From positions 1 to 6,129 of the forward strand of contig JAITKC010000339.1 of NCBI GenBank assembly GCA_031278665.1: DNA of 6,129 nt. The letters run 5' to 3'. How positions within the stretch are numbered: position 1 is the stretch's first letter; every line of letters begins with the position of its first letter. Positions 1 to 6,129 of this stretch are shown piece by piece. The position numbers and the translations under genes are program-made. Origin of the DNA: Bifidobacteriaceae bacterium. Lineage in GTDB: Bacteria > Actinomycetota > Actinomycetes > Actinomycetales > WQXJ01. Below the pieces are notes generated by a model. It ran no database searches, was not told the DNA's origin, and was given only the letters and a program-made list of their open reading frames with translations.

Positions 1-177
1 ACAACTAACCTAGTGCCAGCCCCCGGCCAAACCCGCGGCCACCCGGCCGCGATTCGCATCGCCGCGCCCGCCCCTGCGGCTGGGCCGCCCCTGGCCGCCC
101 AATCCCGCCGGCGCTGCAGTCCGTCCGGGCGCAACCGCCCACAACCAGGCCGATCCGCACGCGGCAGACGCCAGCCT
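1..177. other. GC-rich stretch without a recognisable gene
   Basis: Open frames exist on both strands, but their translations are low-complexity (rich in Arg, Pro, Ala, Gly) and show no known motif, ribosome binding site or domain. I see no tRNA or other RNA gene. It is the left flank of the palindrome array that begins at 178; the gene to its left is outside the window. Confidence 0.5.
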
Positions 178-512
178 GCGAGTAATTTCAACATCTCGAT
201 CCACTGTTGGATCGGGAAGTGCGGATTAGTCGCTTTTCGGACCCCGGAGGGGCCGCTGCGGCCCTGGAATGCGAGCAATTTGAACATCTCGATCCACTGT
301 TGGATCGAGAAGTGCGGATTAGTCGCTTTTCGGGCCCCGGAGGGGCCGCTGAGGCCCTGAAATGCGAGTAATTTCAACATCTCGATCCACTGTTGGATCG
401 GGAAGTGCGGATTAGTCGCTTTTCGGGTCCCGGAGGGGCCGCTGAGACCCTGAAATGCGAGTAATTTCAATATCTCGATCCACTGCTGGATCAAGATGTT
501 CGCATTACTCGC
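178..512. repeat. Tandem array of four 56-bp palindromes with 37-bp linkers (93-bp period)
   Basis: Palindrome copies lie at 178-233, 271-326, 364-419 and 457-512, separated by 37-bp linkers at 234-270, 327-363 and 420-456. Each copy begins GCGAGYAATTT and has two 26-bp arms around a 4-base loop, CTGT in copies 1-3 and CTGC in copy 4. The arms meet at GATCCA/TGGATC. Copies 1 and 3 are identical. Copy 2 differs from them at three positions (276, 282, 308), and one of these changes makes its inner stem CTCGATCCA/TGGATCGAG a perfect 9 bp. The array begins with GCGAGTAAT and ends with its reverse complement ATTACTCGC. The linkers are near-identical and contain their own GC-rich hairpin. This resembles REP/BIME-type or MITE-derived intergenic repeats. 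No transposase or RAYT gene is in the window, so the family is unknown. The array ends 135 bp beyond the 3' end of tgt. Confidence 0.9.
457..512. repeat. Divergent last palindrome copy of the array
   Basis: This copy has no 37-bp linker after it, so it closes the array. Its left arm is almost the same as in the other copies. Its right arm differs from theirs at 6 of 26 positions. The outer nine bases pair perfectly (GCGAGTAAT with ATTACTCGC), whereas copies 1 and 3 have one mismatch there. About 21 of 26 arm positions are Watson-Crick pairs. It could be the ancestral single element or the terminal unit of a composite element; the sequence alone does not decide. Confidence 0.8.
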
Positions 513-542
513 TCGGCGGGGCCGCGGCGGCGGGATGAAGGT

Positions 543-577
543 CCGGACACGGGGATCCGGCGAGTCCCGGGGTCCGG
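543..577. terminator. Weak hairpin in the spacer beyond the tgt 3' end
   Basis: CCGGAC (543-548) can pair with GTCCGG (572-577), and inside it CGGG (550-553) with CCCG (566-569), leaving a 12-base loop. It lies about 70 bp past the tgt stop. There is no T-run on either side, so an intrinsic terminator is only a possibility. In such GC-rich sequence short complementary arms also occur by chance. Confidence 0.2.
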
Positions 578-647
578 CGGGGCCGAAGCGGGGCGGGGCG
601 AGCCCTGGGATCCGCCGGCCGAAGCAAGCGCGCCGCCCCAAAGGCCT

Positions 648-4972
<4,325 letters not shown>

Positions 4973-4976
<4 letters not shown>

Positions 4977-5725
4977 GACTGATCCTTGAAGTCTGGCGCC
5001 AGGCCGGTCCTGACGCCGAAGGAAGCTTCGAAACCCATGAGATCGCCGACGCCACGCCGGAGATGTCGCTCCTGGAGCTGCTCGACCGCTTGAACCACCA
5101 GTTGGTCGACAACGACCAGGACCCGGTGGCCTTCGAATCCGACTGCCGGGAAGGCATTTGCGGCACCTGCGGCTTGGACGTCAACGGCGTCCCGCACGGG
5201 CCGGAGGACAACGTGCCGGCCTGCGGCCAGCACGCCCGTTCTTTCTCGGACGGCCAGACGGTCCGATTCGCGCCCTTTAGGGCGAAGTCGTTCCCGGTGA
5301 TCCGCGACCTGATCGTCGACCGCACCGGTTTGGACCGGATCATCCAGGCGGGCGGCACTATCACGGTGGACGCCGGCACGGCCCCGGACGCGGACACTTT
5401 GTTGGTTACGCACGATGACGCCGAACGGGCTTTGGATTTCGCCGCCTGCATCGGTTGCGGCGCCTGCGTTTCGGCTTGTCCGAACGGCGCCGCCTACCTG
5501 TTCACCGGGGCCAAACTGGCTCACCTGGCGTTGATTCCGCACGGCAAAGAGGAGCGCGCCAAGCGCGCCCGCTCGATGATCGCGCAAATGCAGCACGAGT
5601 TCGGCCCCTGTTCGCAGATCGGCGAGTGCGCTCTGGCTTGCCCGGCCAAGATCCCGCTGCTCGCCATCGCCGCGGTCAACCGCGAGCGCCTGCGCGCGGG
5701 TTTCAAACGCGGCAAGGCGAACTGA
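4973..5725 (+). CDS. sdhB: Succinate dehydrogenase/fumarate reductase iron-sulfur subunit
   Basis: SdhB carries electrons between the SdhA flavin and the SdhC hemes and quinone through three iron-sulfur clusters. The 250-residue protein has an N-terminal ferredoxin fold with Cys58, Cys63, Cys66 and Cys84 for [2Fe-2S] (CREGICGTC). In the C-terminal domain, CIGCGACVSACP (Cys159, 162, 165, 169) and CSQIGECALACP (Cys213, 219, 223) supply the rest. By family pattern, 159/162/165/223 hold [4Fe-4S] and 169/213/219 hold [3Fe-4S]. The start is GTG 4973: it overlaps the sdhA stop by 4 bp, has AAGGA (4961-4965) seven bases before it, and puts RLILEVWRQ at the N-terminus as expected. An upstream in-frame ATG at 4859 lies inside sdhA and would add 38 unrelated Arg-rich residues. 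Length is normal and all ligands are present. Confidence 0.96.
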
Positions 5726-5735
5726 ACGCCGCGCC

Positions 5736-5788
5736 GCCGGCCGGGGCCGGCGCCCGGCGGACCGGCGCCCGGCGCCCGGGGGCCGGGC
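5736..5788 (+). terminator. Candidate GC hairpins after the sdhB stop
   Basis: GCCGGC (5736-5741) pairs with GCCGGC (5746-5751) around CGGG, starting ten bases after the stop codon. GCCCGG (5774-5779) pairs with CCGGGC (5783-5788) around GGG. Both stems are all G-C. Neither is followed by a T-run, so these may be tandem U-less terminators, RNA-stabilising hairpins, or by-products of the extreme GC content. Confidence 0.35.
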
Positions 5789-5807
5789 ACGGCGGACCGG
5801 CGCTCGG
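5756..5807. repeat. 17-bp direct repeat downstream of sdhB
   Basis: GGCGGACCGGCGCYCGG occurs at 5756-5772 and 5791-5807. The copies match at 16 of 17 positions and lie 35 bp apart. The copies flank the 5774-5788 hairpin. Short slippage duplication is the simplest explanation. Confidence 0.7.
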
Positions 5808-6002
5808 GGCCGGGGGCGGGGCTTTGAGCGAAGTCGTGGGTTGGCGGGTGTTCGCGACGGGTTGCCGGTTGTGTCGGTTCCGTTTGTTGGGGGCGGCGGT
5901 TCCGGTGGCGCCGAGTCGGCGTCCCGGATGGGCTGAGACGCGCTGGCGGCGGTGTCAAGCGCGGCCATGATCGCCCGGGCAACCCCGGCCGCTTCGCCCC
6001 GC

Positions 6003-6018
6003 GGCTTCGTCCGAAGCC
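6003..6018. repeat. Perfect 6-bp hairpin
   Basis: GGCTTC (6003-6008) and GAAGCC (6013-6018) are perfect inverted repeats around GTCC. No T-run follows. It may be part of a terminator for a gene beyond the window, or chance. Confidence 0.4.
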
Positions 6019-6092
6019 CTGCCCTGCGAACCTGGTGGCGCGCTTCGCCTGTTTCCGGCGTTGAATCGCGGCCGCCCGCAAGCCCTGGCCTA

Positions 6093-6122
6093 CCGCCGGA
6101 GGGCTCCTTGGCGAGCCGGCGG
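6093..6122. repeat. Two-part hairpin at the right edge
   Basis: CCGCC (6093-6097) pairs with GGCGG (6118-6122), and GGCTC (6102-6106) with GAGCC (6113-6117). The loop is CTTGGC, with a four-base bulge GGAG on the left side. It lies seven bases from the window end, so its relation to a neighbouring gene is not visible. Confidence 0.4.
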
Positions 6123-6129
6123 CGTTGAG

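Larger units (their letters stand above)
5726..6129. other. GC-rich region after sdhB without a convincing gene
   Basis: This stretch of about 400 bp reaches the window edge. Open frames on both strands translate to Arg/Pro/Ala/Gly-rich sequence without motifs. One small frame from ATG 5967 to a TGA at 6126-6128 (53 residues) has no ribosome binding site and looks random. The sequence holds several strong hairpins, a 17-bp direct repeat and a G-rich run (GGGG, GGGGG and GGGG at 5806-5821). From about 5835 to 5900 the plus strand is rich in G and T. I see no RNA gene. Confidence 0.5.

Noticed and set aside
13..360. 115-codon plus-strand protein with two internal repeats
   Set aside because: It is a translation of GC-rich flank plus two palindrome units. 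The first part is low-complexity, there is no ribosome binding site, and the repetition is explained by the DNA repeat.
178..512. CRISPR array
   Set aside because: The units are regular, but the intervening 37-bp segments are near-identical to each other rather than unique, the repeats are 56-bp palindromes, and no cas gene is present.
178..512. Retron or other reverse-transcriptase-linked RNA from the hairpin array
   Set aside because: No reverse transcriptase or effector gene is near. The flanking genes are tgt and sdh housekeeping genes.
5967..6128. 53-codon small gene at the right edge
   Set aside because: There is no ribosome binding site, the composition is Pro/Arg/Ser-rich, and there is no motif. 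The frame also runs through two hairpins.

Overview
The window looks like a piece of a chromosome from a high-GC Gram-positive bacterium (Actinomycetota). The base composition is very GC-rich, codons end mostly in G or C, and the four recognisable proteins have actinobacterial-type features: a long-form Tgt with a GGALEKE stretch, and a type B succinate dehydrogenase with one di-heme SdhC. I cannot name the genus. Everything here comes from reading the sequence and remembered family knowledge; no search was run.

Layout, left to right. Positions 1-177 show no gene. Positions 178-512 hold a regular array: four copies of a 56-bp imperfect palindrome separated by three 37-bp linkers, period exactly 93 bp. 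Positions 513-647 are GC-rich spacer with a weak hairpin. A complete tgt gene (tRNA-guanine/queuine transglycosylase) lies on the minus strand at 648-1895. Just upstream of it is a short 12-bp tandem repeat (1940-1987). A divergent intergenic region of about 290 bp with several stacked dyads (2036-2146) leads into sdhC-sdhA-sdhB on the plus strand (2188-5725). Those genes overlap by ATGA and GTGA, so they form one translationally coupled operon. From 5726 to the end there is no convincing gene, only GC-rich hairpins and a 17-bp direct repeat.

The three sdh genes together encode a full membrane-bound complex II: SdhC anchors it and carries two b hemes, SdhA holds covalent FAD and the dicarboxylate site, and SdhB carries the [2Fe-2S], [4Fe-4S] and [3Fe-4S] clusters. 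The architecture fits a menaquinone-linked enzyme that could run as succinate dehydrogenase or fumarate reductase. Tgt acts separately, in modification of the tRNA wobble base, and shares only the intergenic control region with sdh.

The genes are ordinary housekeeping functions. The parts most worth a second look are the palindrome array, including a paired base change in its linkers, the altered substrate-pocket motif in Tgt, and the dyad-rich region between the divergent genes. I see no clear evidence of a new defence or mobile system in this window.
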